A DNA stretch of 64,000 nucleotides from Alkalibacterium sp034520745. Its GTDB lineage: Bacteria; Bacillota; Bacilli; Lactobacillales; Carnobacteriaceae_A. The stretch spans positions 47,457 through 111,456 of the forward strand of contig JAXHNF010000002.1 of assembly GCA_034520745.1 (NCBI GenBank), read 5' to 3'. The position numbers and the translations under genes were made by a program. A model generated the notes under the pieces. It was given only the letters and a program-made list of their open reading frames with translations. It was not told the origin of the DNA and did not search any database. This document shows positions 29,263-39,218 of this stretch, one piece after another. How positions within the stretch are numbered: position 1 is the stretch's first letter; the number at the start of each line of letters is the position of its first letter.

Positions 29263-29373
29263 GTCAGATACGAACATTGTCGCATAATTTAGAAATAATT
29301 ACTGTCAATTGACGAATAAAACCGGTAAAATAAAGAACACAGAGTCAAAAGTTTTACAGAAGAGGTGTTAGTG

Positions 29374-30435
29374 TTGAAAACCAAAAGAAGTGAACGACTG
29401 ATCGATATGACGCATTATTTACTTGAACATCCGCATACCCTTATTCCCTTGACCTTGTTTTCAAAGAAGTATGAATCTGCGAAATCCAGCATCAGCGAGG
29501 ACCTGACGATCGTGAAAAATACGTTTGCCGAAAGAGGTATCGGATTTCTGGAAACCGTTCCGGGAGCCGCCGGCGGGGTGAAATACATTCCAAAAATGAG
29601 CAAAGATGACATTGAACTATTCGTGCATGACCTGGTCGAAGAGCTGAATCATTCCAAACGCCTTCTGCCGGGAGGGTACGTTTACTTGTCTGATATGCTC
29701 GGGGATCCGAAATGGCTGAGGCGTATCGGACGGGCGATTGCTTCTCAGTACATGGACAAAGAGGTCAACAGTGTAATGACCGTGGCGACCAAAGGTGTCC
29801 CCATTGCCCAGTCGGTTGCTTTTTACCTGAACGTACCATTTGTGATCGTAAGGCGGGATTCGAAAGTGACAGAAGGCTCGACGGTGAGCATCAACTATGT
29901 TTCCGGCTCGTCATTCGACCGTGTTGAAAAGATGGAGCTGTCGCGACGCAGTCTGGATATGGGCTCAAAAGTCGTGATCGTGGATGATTTCCTCAAAGGC
30001 GGAGGAACGATCAACGGCATGATCAGTCTGATCGAAGAATTCAATTCTGAAGTCGTCGGTGCGACTGTGATCGCTGAGAACATTTTCAAAGGCGAACGTT
30101 CCGTCAAGGATTACACATCGCTTCTGAAAGTAGATAAAGTCAATGCCGAAGACCGGACCATTGAAGTTTCATCGGGGAACTTCCTGTCCCGGTCTGTCCT
30201 GAATAAAGTGAAAAAAGCGGAGCGACTCGATCAAGTACGAGTCGCTCCGCTTTTTCATTATGCATTTAGTCGGACAAATCTTCTTTCCGTGTCTGTCTCA
30301 GACGATCTTCAGTCGCTTCGCTTTCATCCGCTGCCGCTGCTGTATCCTCCAGCTCAGGAGGTGTGCCGTCTTCGGAGCGGGAATCGGCAGGCGGCTGTCC
30401 GCCGTCACCCATGCCCTGGACGGATCCTTCGTTAG
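29374..30435 (+). CDS. purR: Purine operon repressor PurR (3' end uncertain)
   Basis: Winged-helix repressor of purine genes; its phosphoribosyltransferase-fold domain senses PRPP. Seen: KTKRSERLIDMTHYLLEHPH (wHTH), GGVKYIPKM, MTVATKGVPIAQSVAFYLNVP, and the PRPP loop VVIVDDFLKGGGTI. Start is TTG 29374 (or GTG 29371) after GAGGTG. B. subtilis-type PurR should end roughly 15-20 residues after SSGNFL, about 30200-30215, but the frame runs on for another ~75 codons through a terminator hairpin and across a convergent gene. One undetected indel near the stop is likely, making the true length about 275 residues. Confidence 0.85.
   Translation: MKTKRSERLIDMTHYLLEHPHTLIPLTLFSKKYESAKSSISEDLTIVKNTFAERGIGFLETVPGAAGGVKYIPKMSKDDIELFVHDLVEELNHSKRLLPGGYVYLSDMLGDPKWLRRIGRAIASQYMDKEVNSVMTVATKGVPIAQSVAFYLNVPFVIVRRDSKVTEGSTVSINYVSGSSFDRVEKMELSRRSLDMGSKVVIVDDFLKGGGTINGMISLIEEFNSEVVGATVIAENIFKGERSVKDYTSLLKVDKVNAEDRTIEVSSGNFLSRSVLNKVKKAERLDQVRVAPLFHYAFSRTNLLSVSVSDDLQSLRFHPLPLLYPPAQEVCRLRSGNRQAAVRRHPCPGRILR
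30212..30255 (+). terminator. Bidirectional terminator between purR and the YflT-like gene
   Basis: AAAAAGCGGAGCGACTCG pairs perfectly with CGAGTCGCTCCGCTTTTT; 8-nt loop. Confidence 0.93.
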
Positions 30436-30892
30436 GGAAACCGGCTGTTGTTCCAAGTGTCTCCAGTGGCGGAGTCGGTGTGTGATCAGTCTCTTTGTCA
30501 GTCGCTGTTTTCTGTTCAGCGAGGTGATCCTCTTTTTCATCTACCATGACGACATAACGACCGTTTTTTAGTTCTTCTCTATAAGGATGAAGAAGATCGT
30601 CGCCGTCTGCTTTGTCACCTTGATCAAATTCGTGATCTTCTCTTACTTTGAAAGCATCCCGGATCGATTCCCAGAAGTTCTTGTCGTCTTCCGCTGTCTC
30701 TGGCTCCTTATGATCGGATGGCTCTGCAACCTGGACATTTTCGACACCTTTGAAGAGGTGACTCTTTTCTTCATTTGTATAGATGGTCAGCTGCTCTTTT
30801 CGGTAACCCTGATCCATCAAATGACGGATCACGCGTTTTGTTTCTTTTTCGTCCGCATAACTCCCGATAATTCTCTGATCCTGATTATTCAT
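30266..30892 (-). CDS. YflT-like general stress protein
   Basis: 208-residue acidic protein. Seen: the first ~115 residues match the heat-induced stress protein YflT/GsiB-type domain (IIGSYADEKETKRVIRHLMDQGY, LTIYTNEE, FWESIRDAFK, LKNGRYVVMVDE). The rest is a low-complexity, Pro/Glu/Asp-rich, probably disordered tail. ATG follows a perfect AGGAGG. Intact. Function in stress tolerance is inferred from the family only. Convergent with purR, sharing its terminator, and divergent from glmU. Confidence 0.82.
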   Translation of the reverse strand: MNNQDQRIIGSYADEKETKRVIRHLMDQGYRKEQLTIYTNEEKSHLFKGVENVQVAEPSDHKEPETAEDDKNFWESIRDAFKVREDHEFDQGDKADGDDLLHPYREELKNGRYVVMVDEKEDHLAEQKTATDKETDHTPTPPLETLGTTAGFPNEGSVQGMGDGGQPPADSRSEDGTPPELEDTAAAADESEATEDRLRQTRKEDLSD

Positions 30893-31010
30893 AATTGACC
30901 TCCTGTAGTATTTAAATAGGGTCGATCCTAATAAGCAAAAAAAGTATGTCTTAATTATATCCATTATATGAAAGGTACAGGAATAGCTCAAACAATAAAC
31001 CTTATATATC

Positions 31011-31039
31011 TTGAAAACAGTAGGTTCATACAGTATGAT
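31011..31039 (+). promoter_or_regulatory. glmU promoter
   Basis: TTGAAA (31011-31016), 17-nt spacer, TATGAT (31034-31039); the start codon is 88 nt downstream. Confidence 0.75.
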
Positions 31040-31126
31040 GAAAGAAGAATTTTGTACAAAATGAATGATGAATCATGAAGAAACCGCGATTAACAGTTAT
31101 CGGAAAACAGGTAAGGAGACAAACTA

Positions 31127-32500
31127 ATGACAAAACGATTTGCAGTTGTATTAGCTGCGGGACAAGGCACGCGTATGAAATCAAAATTATATAAGGTGAT
31201 GCACCCTGTCATGGGTAAACCCATGGTCGGACACGTGGTCGATCAGGCTCTGGAAGCCGACATAGATAACATCGTTACCGTGACCGGTGTAGGTGCGGAA
31301 ACGGTTCAGGATTACTTAGGTGCCAAGAGCAAGTATGTGCTGCAGGAAGAACAGCTTGGGACAGCTCACGCGGTCCAGCAGGCTGAACCGCTGATTGGAG
31401 ATCAGGAAGGTACCACTGTTGTCATCTGCGGCGATACCCCGCTTCTCACCAGAGAAACGCTGGAAGGTCTGATGAAACACCATGAAGAAGCAGGAGCAAA
31501 AGCGACTGTACTGACGGCACATGCGGATGACCCTTTCGGTTACGGCCGTGTGATCCGTCTGGAAGATGGGTCTGTTTCAAAGATCGTCGAACAGAAAGAC
31601 GCAACAGACGAGGAACAGGCAGTGAAGGAAATCAACACAGGCACCTACTGTTTTGACAATCAGGCTTTGTTTCAGGCCTTGAAGAAAGTCGACAACAATA
31701 ATGTGCAGGGAGAATATTACCTTCCTGATGTTATGGAGATTCTTAAAAATCAGAAGGAACTGATTTCAGCCTATCAGCTGGATAATAAAGATGAAGCGCT
31801 TGGTGTAAATGACCGCGTGGCCTTGGCTCAGGCCAATAAACGAATGAAACAGCGCATCAATGAACGTCACATGCGAAACGGCGTGACCATGGTGGACCCC
31901 GATCAGACCTATATCGAAAGCGATGTAAAGATCGGTCAGGATACACTGATCGAACCAAGTGTTTATCTGAAAGGAAAGACCGTGATCGGTGAAGACTGTA
32001 TCATCGGGGCACACTCGATCATTGAAAACAGTACGATCCATTCTGATGTCAAAGTGAAAAGCTCGCTGATCGAGGAATCCGTTATGGAGAGTCGGCAGTG
32101 ACATCGGCCCGAACAGCCATCTGAGACCTCAGTCCGTCGTTAAAGAACAGGCCCACATCGGGAACTATGTGGAGATCAAAAAAGCGACATAGGTAAAAAT
32201 ACCAAGGTCGGCCATCTGACGTATGTCGGCGATGCGACTTTGGGCGAGAATATCAATCTGGGCTGCGGGACGGTATTCGTCAACTATGACGGCAAACAGA
32301 AGCATCACATCAGGGTCGGAGACAACTCGTTCATCGGCTGCAATACCAATCTGATTGCCCCGGTAGATGTTGAGGCCAACACGTACATTGCTGCAGGGTC
32401 GACCATTACAGACAACGTACCGGCTGAATCACTGGCGATCGCACGCGCCCGTCAGGTCAATAAAGAAGGCTACTTTAAAAAAATGCCTCACAAAGATTAA
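31127..32500 (+). CDS. glmU: Bifunctional GlmU, UDP-GlcNAc synthesis (one +1 and one -1 indel)
   Basis: Acetylates glucosamine-1-P and then uridylylates it, giving UDP-GlcNAc for peptidoglycan. Seen: nucleotidyltransferase motif LAAGQGTRMKSKLYKVMHP; EQLGTAHAVQQA; ICGDTPLL; NTGTYCFDN; then left-handed beta-helix hexapeptide repeats (IGEDCIIGAHSIIENSTI) and the acetyltransferase end GCGTVFVNYDGKQKHHIRVGD. An extra c near 32096 and a missing base near 32187 break the frame; corrected text reads ESVMESGSDIGPNSHLRPQS. The shifts cancel for 457 residues, as expected. ATG follows AAGGAGAC. prs follows 108 bp later. Confidence 0.95.
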
Positions 32501-32608
32501 AATTCTCTCTATAATAGGGCTTACAATGAGTTCAGTAGTTGATTTATTTAATCCTTAGGAATAAACTGTTAGTAGATAAATAAAAGAATAAAAATAATGG
32601 AGGCCGAC

Positions 32609-33604
32609 ATGTCCGAACAATATTCTGATCCAAAATTGAAGATTTTTGCGTTGAGTTCCAATAAACCGCTTGCCGAGAAGATAGCAAACGATATAGGTGT
32701 AGAACTTGGGAGACGTTTCTGTAACGAAATTCAGTGATGGCGAAATCCGCATCAACATCGAAGAAAGTATACGTGGTGACCACGTATACGTCGTTCAGTC
32801 GACATCCTCACCGACGAATGATAATCTGATGGAAGTGCTGATCATGATCGACGCGTTGAAACGTGCGAGTGCAAAAACGATCAATATCGTAATGCCGTAT
32901 TACGGCTATGCCAGACAGGACAGAAAAGCCCGTTCCAGAGAACCGATCACAGCTAAACTGGTTGCCAACATGATCACTATGGCCGGCGCTGACCGCATGC
33001 TGGCATTGGACCTGCATGCTTCTCAGATCCAAGGGCTTCTTCGATATTCCAGTGGATCACTTATTAGGTGCGTCACTTTTGGCCAACTGGTTCCTGGACA
33101 AAGGGCTTGGCGGAGAAGATACCGTTGTTGTTTCACCAGACCACGGCGGAGTGACTCGTGCCCGTAAACTGGCAGAATTCCTGAAATCTCCGATCGCGAT
33201 CATCGACAAGCGACGTCCGAAAGCGAATGTTGCACAAGTGATGAATATTGTCGGTAATGTGGAAGGCAAGACGGCTGTTCTGATCGACGACCTGATCGAT
33301 ACAGCCGGGACGATCACTCTGGCTGCCGATGCTTTGATCGAAAAAGGAGCGAAAGATGTCTATGCCTGCGGTACGCATCCTGTCTTTTCCGGTCCGGCAA
33401 TCGAACGCATCGAAGCTTCACCGATCAAAAAAATGATCGTGACCGGATTCGATCATGCTGCCTGATGAAAAACGCAGTGACAAGATCGTTCAGGTCAGTG
33501 TCGGTGAGTTGATGGGACATGCCATCAAACGTATCCACGAGAACCGTTCGGTTTCACCATTATTTGAAAAACAATTCAAAGGCTATATCAAAGACGACGA
33601 ATAA
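32609..33604 (+). CDS. prs: Ribose-phosphate pyrophosphokinase (three +1 indels)
   Basis: Makes PRPP from ribose-5-P and ATP. Seen: ATG after GGAGG; KIFALSSNKPLAEKIA, VTKFSDGEIRINIEESIRG, YYGYARQDRKARSREPI, LDLHASQIQGFFDIPVDHL, DHGGVTRARKLAEFL, and the PRPP loop VLIDDLIDTAGTI; C-terminus MLPDEKRSDKIVQVSVGELM. Extra bases near 32708, 33030 and 33450 break the frame; removing them gives about 330 residues. Essential, so the breaks are probably errors. Its product is the ligand of PurR and a substrate of Hpt, both encoded in this window. Confidence 0.95.
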
Positions 33605-33712
33605 GGATGTAAAAGACGCCCTTGACGCAGATGCATCAGCACAGAATTCTTAGTATTGTCAATGATGTCTGTTGACGTCGGTGTCTTTTGATTGAGAGGG
33701 AGAGCTTGAAGG

Positions 33713-34153
33713 ATGCTTGAAAAGATAAAATACCATTTGCGGCACATGAAACGTATGGATGTTGTCATCATCGTCGTCCTCCTTATGGGCTCTTTCATTC
33801 CACATGTGGTCTACGGCATGCAGCTTAGCCAGGTAGATGAAAATGCGCAGATCATTGCTACTGTCAAGATTTCCGGTGAAGAAGTATACAGAGTCGAGCT
33901 CAGCGAAGAGACCCCTCATGAAGAATTCACGCTGGAACCGGCTGAAGGACAGTACAATATCATCGAAGTGGATGGGACTCGTATAAGAAACAAGGAAGAT
34001 AACAGTCCCGACCAGCTCGGTGTCAGAAGGGGCTGGATCAGTCAGCCTGGAGAAACGGCTGTTGTGCTGCCGCATCAGCTGATCATTGAAATCCAGGCGG
34101 TCTCTCCGGATGGAGAAATCTACGAAGAAGAAGACGTCATCATACCGATGTAA
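33713..34153 (+). CDS. NusG domain II-containing membrane-anchored protein
   Basis: 146-residue intact protein with one transmembrane segment (about residues 18-36, VVIIVVLLMGSFIPHVVYG) and an extracytoplasmic NusG-II-like domain. Seen: YNIIEVDGTRIRNKEDNSPDQLGVRRGWISQPGETAVVLPHQLIIEI, matched to the family pattern -PDQ-CV--GWI--PG---VCLP----IEI, but both usual cysteines (before PD and in CV) are Asn/Leu-Gly here, so it has lost the putative disulfide. Function unknown; despite its name it is not a transcription factor. Convergent with ldh. Confidence 0.78.
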   Translation: MLEKIKYHLRHMKRMDVVIIVVLLMGSFIPHVVYGMQLSQVDENAQIIATVKISGEEVYRVELSEETPHEEFTLEPAEGQYNIIEVDGTRIRNKEDNSPDQLGVRRGWISQPGETAVVLPHQLIIEIQAVSPDGEIYEEEDVIIPM

Positions 34154-34163
34154 TAACAAAAAA

Positions 34164-34205
34164 GAGCAGCTGTCAGGATCATGATCCTGACAGCTGCTCG
34201 TTTTT
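34164..34205 (+). terminator. Bidirectional terminator between the NusG-II gene and ldh
   Basis: GAGCAGCTGTCAGGATC pairs with GATCCTGACAGCTGCTC (17 bp, perfect), flanked by A6 and T5. Confidence 0.93.
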
Positions 34206-34217
34206 GTTTCGATGAAC

Positions 34218-35198
34218 TTAGTCAATAGTGAACCCTATATCAGGATTTTTTTCCAGGACATCCTTCAAGTGATTGCGAATGGTATTGACCGAATGATTCA
34301 TTTTTTCTTTTTCAGAATCATTCAAGGGTATCTCGACAATTTTTTTGACACCTTCATTACTGATTATCGCAGGCGAACCAATGTAGATGTCATGCTGATC
34401 GTACTCCCCTTCAAGATAAACTGACAGAGGGAAAACAGCGTGCTCGTTGCTTAAGACAGCTCGGGTGATACGGGCGAGCGAAGCGCCGATACCGTAGAAA
34501 GTTGCGCCCTTACGCTTGATGATCTCATAAGCCGCGTCACGAACAGAGAAGAAAATTTCTACAAGAGCTTGTTCGTCTGTGCTGGGATTGTTGTTCACCC
34601 ATTCATTGATACTTAAACCGGCAACGTTTGCATGAGACCAGACCGGGAACTCAGTATCTCCGTGTTCACCAATAATATAGCCGTGAACATTTCTTACATC
34701 GACATCCAATAAGTCAGCTATTGCATGACGAAAACGAGCGCTGTCGAGGGATGTACCTGTACCGATAACTTTGTGTGAAGGGAGTCCGGAAAGCTTGTAA
34801 ACGGCATAAGTCAGGATGTCCACAGGGTTGGTAGCGACCAGAAAGATGCCGTCGAAGCCGCTCTTCATGACATTTTCAACAACTGTTTTAGTGATGCGCA
34901 GATTTTTTTCTGTGAGGTCCAGTCGCGTCTCTCCGGGTTTCTGGGAAGCGCCTGCTGTATAGACCACTAAATCTGCGTCGTGACAGTCTTCATAGTCGGC
35001 CACATAGATTTTTTTAGGTGCTGTAAAAGCCAAAGCACTGTTAAGGTCCATGACGTCGCCTTCAGCCTTTTCTTTATCGATGTCGATGATGCCTAACTCC
35101 TGTCCGATATTCTGATTGATCAGTGCGTAGGCATAACTCGAACCGACGGCACCGTCACCGATCAGTATGATTTTCTGTTGTTTTTCACTACTTTCCAT
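34218..35198 (-). CDS. ldh: L-lactate dehydrogenase
   Basis: Reduces pyruvate to L-lactate, regenerating NAD+ in fermentation. Seen: ILIGDGAVGSSYAYAL (NAD site), DVMDLNSALAF, VVYTAGASQKPGETRLDL, ATNPVDILTYAVYKLSGLP, GTSLDSARFRHAIAD and IIGEHGDTEFPVWSHANVAG (catalytic His). 326 residues, intact. The ATG at 35198 with AGGAAAGGAA upstream is preferred over a longer in-frame start at 35255. A TGnTATACT extended -10 (TATACT complement at 35228-35233) lies upstream. Consistent with a lactic acid bacterium. Confidence 0.96.
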   Translation of the reverse strand: MESSEKQQKIILIGDGAVGSSYAYALINQNIGQELGIIDIDKEKAEGDVMDLNSALAFTAPKKIYVADYEDCHDADLVVYTAGASQKPGETRLDLTEKNLRITKTVVENVMKSGFDGIFLVATNPVDILTYAVYKLSGLPSHKVIGTGTSLDSARFRHAIADLLDVDVRNVHGYIIGEHGDTEFPVWSHANVAGLSINEWVNNNPSTDEQALVEIFFSVRDAAYEIIKRKGATFYGIGASLARITRAVLSNEHAVFPLSVYLEGEYDQHDIYIGSPAIISNEGVKKIVEIPLNDSEKEKMNHSVNTIRNHLKDVLEKNPDIGFTID

Positions 35199-35375
35199 AT
35201 AATCATTCCTTTCCTGTTTTTTAGATAAGTATAACATAAATGTATCGTTTTTCATTTCTACAGCATCAAATAATGAACAGATCAGAAAACATTGGTTATT
35301 GACGCTGACTGGCTTTAATGAGAAAATAGTAATGTTGTTTTAACGCTTTATTAATTCATAATAGGAGATGTAAAA

Positions 35376-37332
35376 TTGAAACCGATCACAAGTAAAAGCT
35401 TATTTGAACTGAAAAATGTTTCGCAGCCGCTGGCTTATGAAGACCGCCTGTTTTATCTGGAAACACGCACAGATAGAAGGAGAACAAGTACCTGACTTCT
35501 GTCTGGAGCATACATAAAAAGACACGGGAGCGAGTGGAATGGATCAGTGAAAAACTGAATCCTTCACAGATGGAGATCAGCCCGAACAAGAAATGGCTGA
35601 GCTTTTTATCCTCTTCAAAAGATGAAAAACCGCAGATCCATATCATGCCTTTGAATGGTGGCGGCCCGACGGCACTGACGGACGAAGAAGAAGGCGTGAC
35701 TGCCTATGAGTGGACGAGCAATGGCGCGTCAGTCTATTATCAGACATCGGTGAAACCCGAAGAAAATGATAAAGAAGAAAAAGTGGAATCATTGAAAGTC
35801 AAAGCCCAGACCATTACGAAGCTGCAGTATAAGATGGATGGTCAGGGCGTCACGGATGTCGAAAAACCCACCAGATCAGAGAAACTGGATGTCACGGCGA
35901 AAGAGCCTTCAGTCATTCTGGAAAAAGACCGTCCGTTCAGGCTTCAGTATGTTTCAAAAGATGAAAGCTTCCTGCTTTATGCAGACAAGCTCGATCCTGA
36001 AAACGAGTGGGTCTACGGGGCAAGTGTGTATGAACTTGACCTTGCTTCAAAAGACTCACAGCTCATAACAGAAGATTTTCCGAAAGGCAGTTTCTCGTTT
36101 GAAGCTGTAAACGACAAAGAGGAGATTTTCCTCTTTACGGGCAATGATTTCTCCCATGCTTTCGTGACATTGGACCAAGTATGCGCTGGGACCGCAAAGA
36201 GCGTACTTTCACAACTATTGTCAAAAGCTGACAAGCATGTCGGCGATGTCATCATGGGGATTTCCAGCAGAAACCAGCGGCTTCCCTGTCCTTTGGCTGG
36301 ATAATGAGTCTTACGTTTACCCGGTCACTGAAGAAGGCAAGCTGCTGCTTTATAAGGGAGACTTGGAAGGGAACAGTGAGCTGGTCGTCGATAAACTGCT
36401 TCATATTACAGATGGCGCCTTGATCGAAGGTGACGACTGTGTGGTGACGCTATTCGGACTTGAACACACCAAGTGTGCTGGCGACACTGAACTTGAACAA
36501 CGGACAGTTGGACGTTCTTTATGATCCAGAACAAGACCTATTCAAGTGAACACGCCTATGCGGACATCGAACGCTTCTGGTACAAGGGAGCAGACGACTG
36601 GGACATCCAGGGCTGGTATGTCGCTCCGACGACTGACAAGCAGAGTCATCCGGCGATCCTCTATATTCACGGCGGACCGCAAGTGTGCTACGGGCGAAAC
36701 CTTTTTCCATGAGGTTCAGCAGCTTGCCAGCGAAGGCTACGGTGTGATCATGCTGAATCCGCGCGGCGGGAACGGTTATGGCCAGGCATTGCGTCGCCTC
36801 TATCCTGGGCGATTACGGCAACAAGGATTATGAAGACCTGATCCTGGGAACTGACCATGTCCTCAAAGAGCACCCGGAAATCGACAATGAGCGTGTGTTT
36901 GTGGCTGGAGGCAGTTACGGTGGCTTCATGACGAACTGGATCGTTGGTCACACGGACCGCTTCAAAGCCGGCGTGACCCAGCGCTGCATTTCCAACTGGA
37001 TCAGTTTTTACGGCACGAGCGATGTCGGCGCCTTCTTTGTGGAATTCCAGCTTGGAAAAACGGTTCAGGAGTCGGAAGACTTATGGAAAATGTCCCCGTT
37101 GGCCTATGCGCATAACGTCAAGACACCGCTGCTGGTCATTCACGGTGAAGAAGATCTGCGTTGTCCCAAAGAACAGGGCGAACAGATGTATACGGCGATG
37201 AAAAAACAGGGTGTGGATACTAAAATGGTGCTTTATCCGAAATCCAGTCACGGCTTGTCCCGTGCCGGACTGCCTCATCTGCGAATAGACCGAATGAATG
37301 AAATCAAGGCATGGTTCAAGAAACACGATTAA
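35376..37332 (+). CDS. S9 family serine peptidase, acylaminoacyl-peptidase-like (many indels)
   Basis: Cytoplasmic oligopeptidase of the prolyl oligopeptidase family. Seen: TTG start after AGGAG; N-terminal beta-propeller pieces (NPSQMEISPNKKWLSFLSS, QIHIMPLNGGGPTALTDEEEG); C-terminal alpha/beta hydrolase with ILYIHGGPQ, GYGVIMLNPRGGNGYG, the nucleophile elbow GGSYGG, TPLLVIHGEEDLRCP (Asp) and SSHGLSRAG (His). All three catalytic residues are visible. At least six indels (near 35470, 36175, 36265, 36470-36525, 36690, 36785) split it over several frames; corrected length is ~651 residues, normal. Heavy damage but intact active site suggests sequence error more than decay. Confidence 0.82.
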
Positions 37333-37340
37333 GTAAAGTG

Positions 37341-37373
37341 AGAAGGCTCTGAAATTTGGAGCCTTCTTTTTTT
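37341..37373 (+). terminator. Terminator after the S9 peptidase gene
   Basis: AGAAGGCTC pairs with GAGCCTTCT, 9-nt loop, followed by a T tract. Confidence 0.92.
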
Positions 37374-37443
37374 ATCTTTAAATCATATAACAATTAAATG
37401 AGAATAAGTCTAAAACTCTGATCTAGTCTGAGGTCCATATAAC

Positions 37444-37472
37444 TTTGATTTGACAGGGGTATTTGTTATACT
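37444..37472 (+). promoter_or_regulatory. aspD promoter
   Basis: TTTGAT (37444-37449), 17-nt spacer, TATACT (37467-37472), 84 nt before the TTG start. Confidence 0.55.
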
Positions 37473-37555
37473 CACTAACGGTCAGCAAAGTACCTGAACA
37501 ACTTGTCAGCAATCAAATAAGATTAAGGAACTCAAAAAACAATAGGAGTGGAACC

Positions 37556-39136
37556 TTGAAACAAAACTTAGAAAGTTTAAGCCCGTTTGAATTAAATTTA
37601 TACCTTGAAGGAAGAATGGTCCATGAAGAAACAAACAAAGAATGGCTCAACGCCGGACGAGGGAATCCGAACTGGACGGCCCCCATCCCACGAGAAGCCT
37701 ACTTCCTGCTGGGCGAATTTGCAACAAAAGAAACCATGCGCAAGGAAAAAGAATCGATCGGAACGATGATCAAGGCTAAAGAAGGCCAGGCAGTGCGCTT
37801 TGAAGCCTTTATTGAACAGAAAGATTCACCCGGGGCAGAACTTCTACAGAATATCTGGAAAAACGGTTCACACTTATTAGGCATGCCGAGAGAACAATGG
37901 CTGAAAGAGATGCTGGATCACAGTATAGGGGATAACTATCCTTATCCTGAACGGATCCTCACAGCCTGCGAACAGCCGGTCAAACAGTATCTGCATCACG
38001 AACTGTTCAGTGCCGCGACCGTTCCTTTTGACATTTTTGCCGTTGAAGGCGGAACAGCCGGCATCGTCTACACGTTCAAGTCACTGGTGAATAATCACCT
38101 GCTGGAACGTCATGACAAGATAGCCCTGATGATCCCGACCTTTGCACCTTATATGGAAATTCCTGAACTGCCGGAATACGGCTTTGACGTCGAGTATATC
38201 CGGTCCGAACTGATGGAGATCGACGGTCAGCGAAGCTACCAGTTTTCAGAAAAGGAACTGGACCGTTTGAGAGATGATGAAATCAAGGCCGTCTTTGTCG
38301 TGAACCCAAGTAATCCGACAGCGAACGCGATTTATGAAGACTCGATCGATCAGATGAAAGACATCGTCAAAAAGGATAATCCTGACTTGATGATCTTGTC
38401 GGATGATGTCTACGGGACGTTCCTGAAAGACTTCACGTCACTGTTCACTGCGATTCCTTACAATACCGCCTGTATTTATTCTTACTCCAAGTACTTCGGA
38501 GCCACAGGCTGGCGTGTCGGAACGATCGCGCTGGCGAAGGACAACGTCTTTGACAGACGCCTCCGAGAACTGCCGGAAGCCAAGAAAGAAGCACTGGATG
38601 AGCGGTACGGAACACTGACCTCTGATCCGAGAGCCCTGTCATTCATTGACCGCCTGGTAGCGGACAGCCGCTCGGTGGCTTTGAATCACGCCGCCGGTCT
38701 GTCTGCTCCGCAGCAGGTTATGATGACACTGTTCAGTTTATATGCATTGATGGACGAGGAAGATGAATACAAAAAAGAAGTCATGGATATCTGTCAGACA
38801 AGAGGCCAGCTGCTTTACGATTCTCTGGAAATGTCTATTCCGTATAAAAGCTTGAACACGGCTTATTACTGCGAAATCGACTTTGACTGGTGGATGGAAA
38901 AACGGTTCGGTCTGCCTTTCAAAACATACGTGGAGGAAAACTGGACCATGACAGACATCGTCGCCAGACTCGCGGAAGAAGAGCGGCTGATGCTCCTGAA
39001 AGCTGAAGCATTCGGCTCAAGCAAGTGGACCGTCCGCGTCTCTCTGGCGAACCTGGAAACAAAATCCTATAAAGAAATCGGCCAGCGTGTTTCGAGCATG
39101 ATGGACCGCTTGTATCATAACTGGAAAAACAGCTGA
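37556..39136 (+). CDS. aspD: L-aspartate 4-decarboxylase (bifunctional with aspartate transaminase)
   Basis: PLP enzyme releasing CO2 from aspartate to give L-alanine, with some transaminase activity. Seen: TTG start after TAGGAGTGG; NAGRGNPNWTAPIPREAYFLLG; FAVEGGTAGIVYTF; NPSNPTAN (carboxylate/PLP loop); LSDDVYGTF; PLP-binding Lys in YSYSKYFGATGWRVG; C-terminal SKWTVRVSLANL. 526 residues and intact, the usual size for this oversized class I family. In other lactic acid bacteria aspD is paired with the aspartate/alanine exchanger aspT for proton-motive metabolism; no aspT is next to it here. Confidence 0.9.
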   Translation: MKQNLESLSPFELNLYLEGRMVHEETNKEWLNAGRGNPNWTAPIPREAYFLLGEFATKETMRKEKESIGTMIKAKEGQAVRFEAFIEQKDSPGAELLQNIWKNGSHLLGMPREQWLKEMLDHSIGDNYPYPERILTACEQPVKQYLHHELFSAATVPFDIFAVEGGTAGIVYTFKSLVNNHLLERHDKIALMIPTFAPYMEIPELPEYGFDVEYIRSELMEIDGQRSYQFSEKELDRLRDDEIKAVFVVNPSNPTANAIYEDSIDQMKDIVKKDNPDLMILSDDVYGTFLKDFTSLFTAIPYNTACIYSYSKYFGATGWRVGTIALAKDNVFDRRLRELPEAKKEALDERYGTLTSDPRALSFIDRLVADSRSVALNHAAGLSAPQQVMMTLFSLYALMDEEDEYKKEVMDICQTRGQLLYDSLEMSIPYKSLNTAYYCEIDFDWWMEKRFGLPFKTYVEENWTMTDIVARLAEEERLMLLKAEAFGSSKWTVRVSLANLETKSYKEIGQRVSSMMDRLYHNWKNS

Positions 39137-39146
39137 ATTAGATAGA

Positions 39147-39189
39147 AACAGCCGGACAGATAGGGCGTTTATCTGTCTGGCTGTTTTTT
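39147..39189 (+). terminator. Terminator after aspD
   Basis: AACAGCCGGACAGAT (39147-39161) pairs with ATCTGTCTGGCTGTT (39171-39185, one G-T wobble), then a T tract. Confidence 0.92.
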
Positions 39190-39218
39190 CTTTTTCGGAA
39201 AAACAGAAGCAGAAATTT

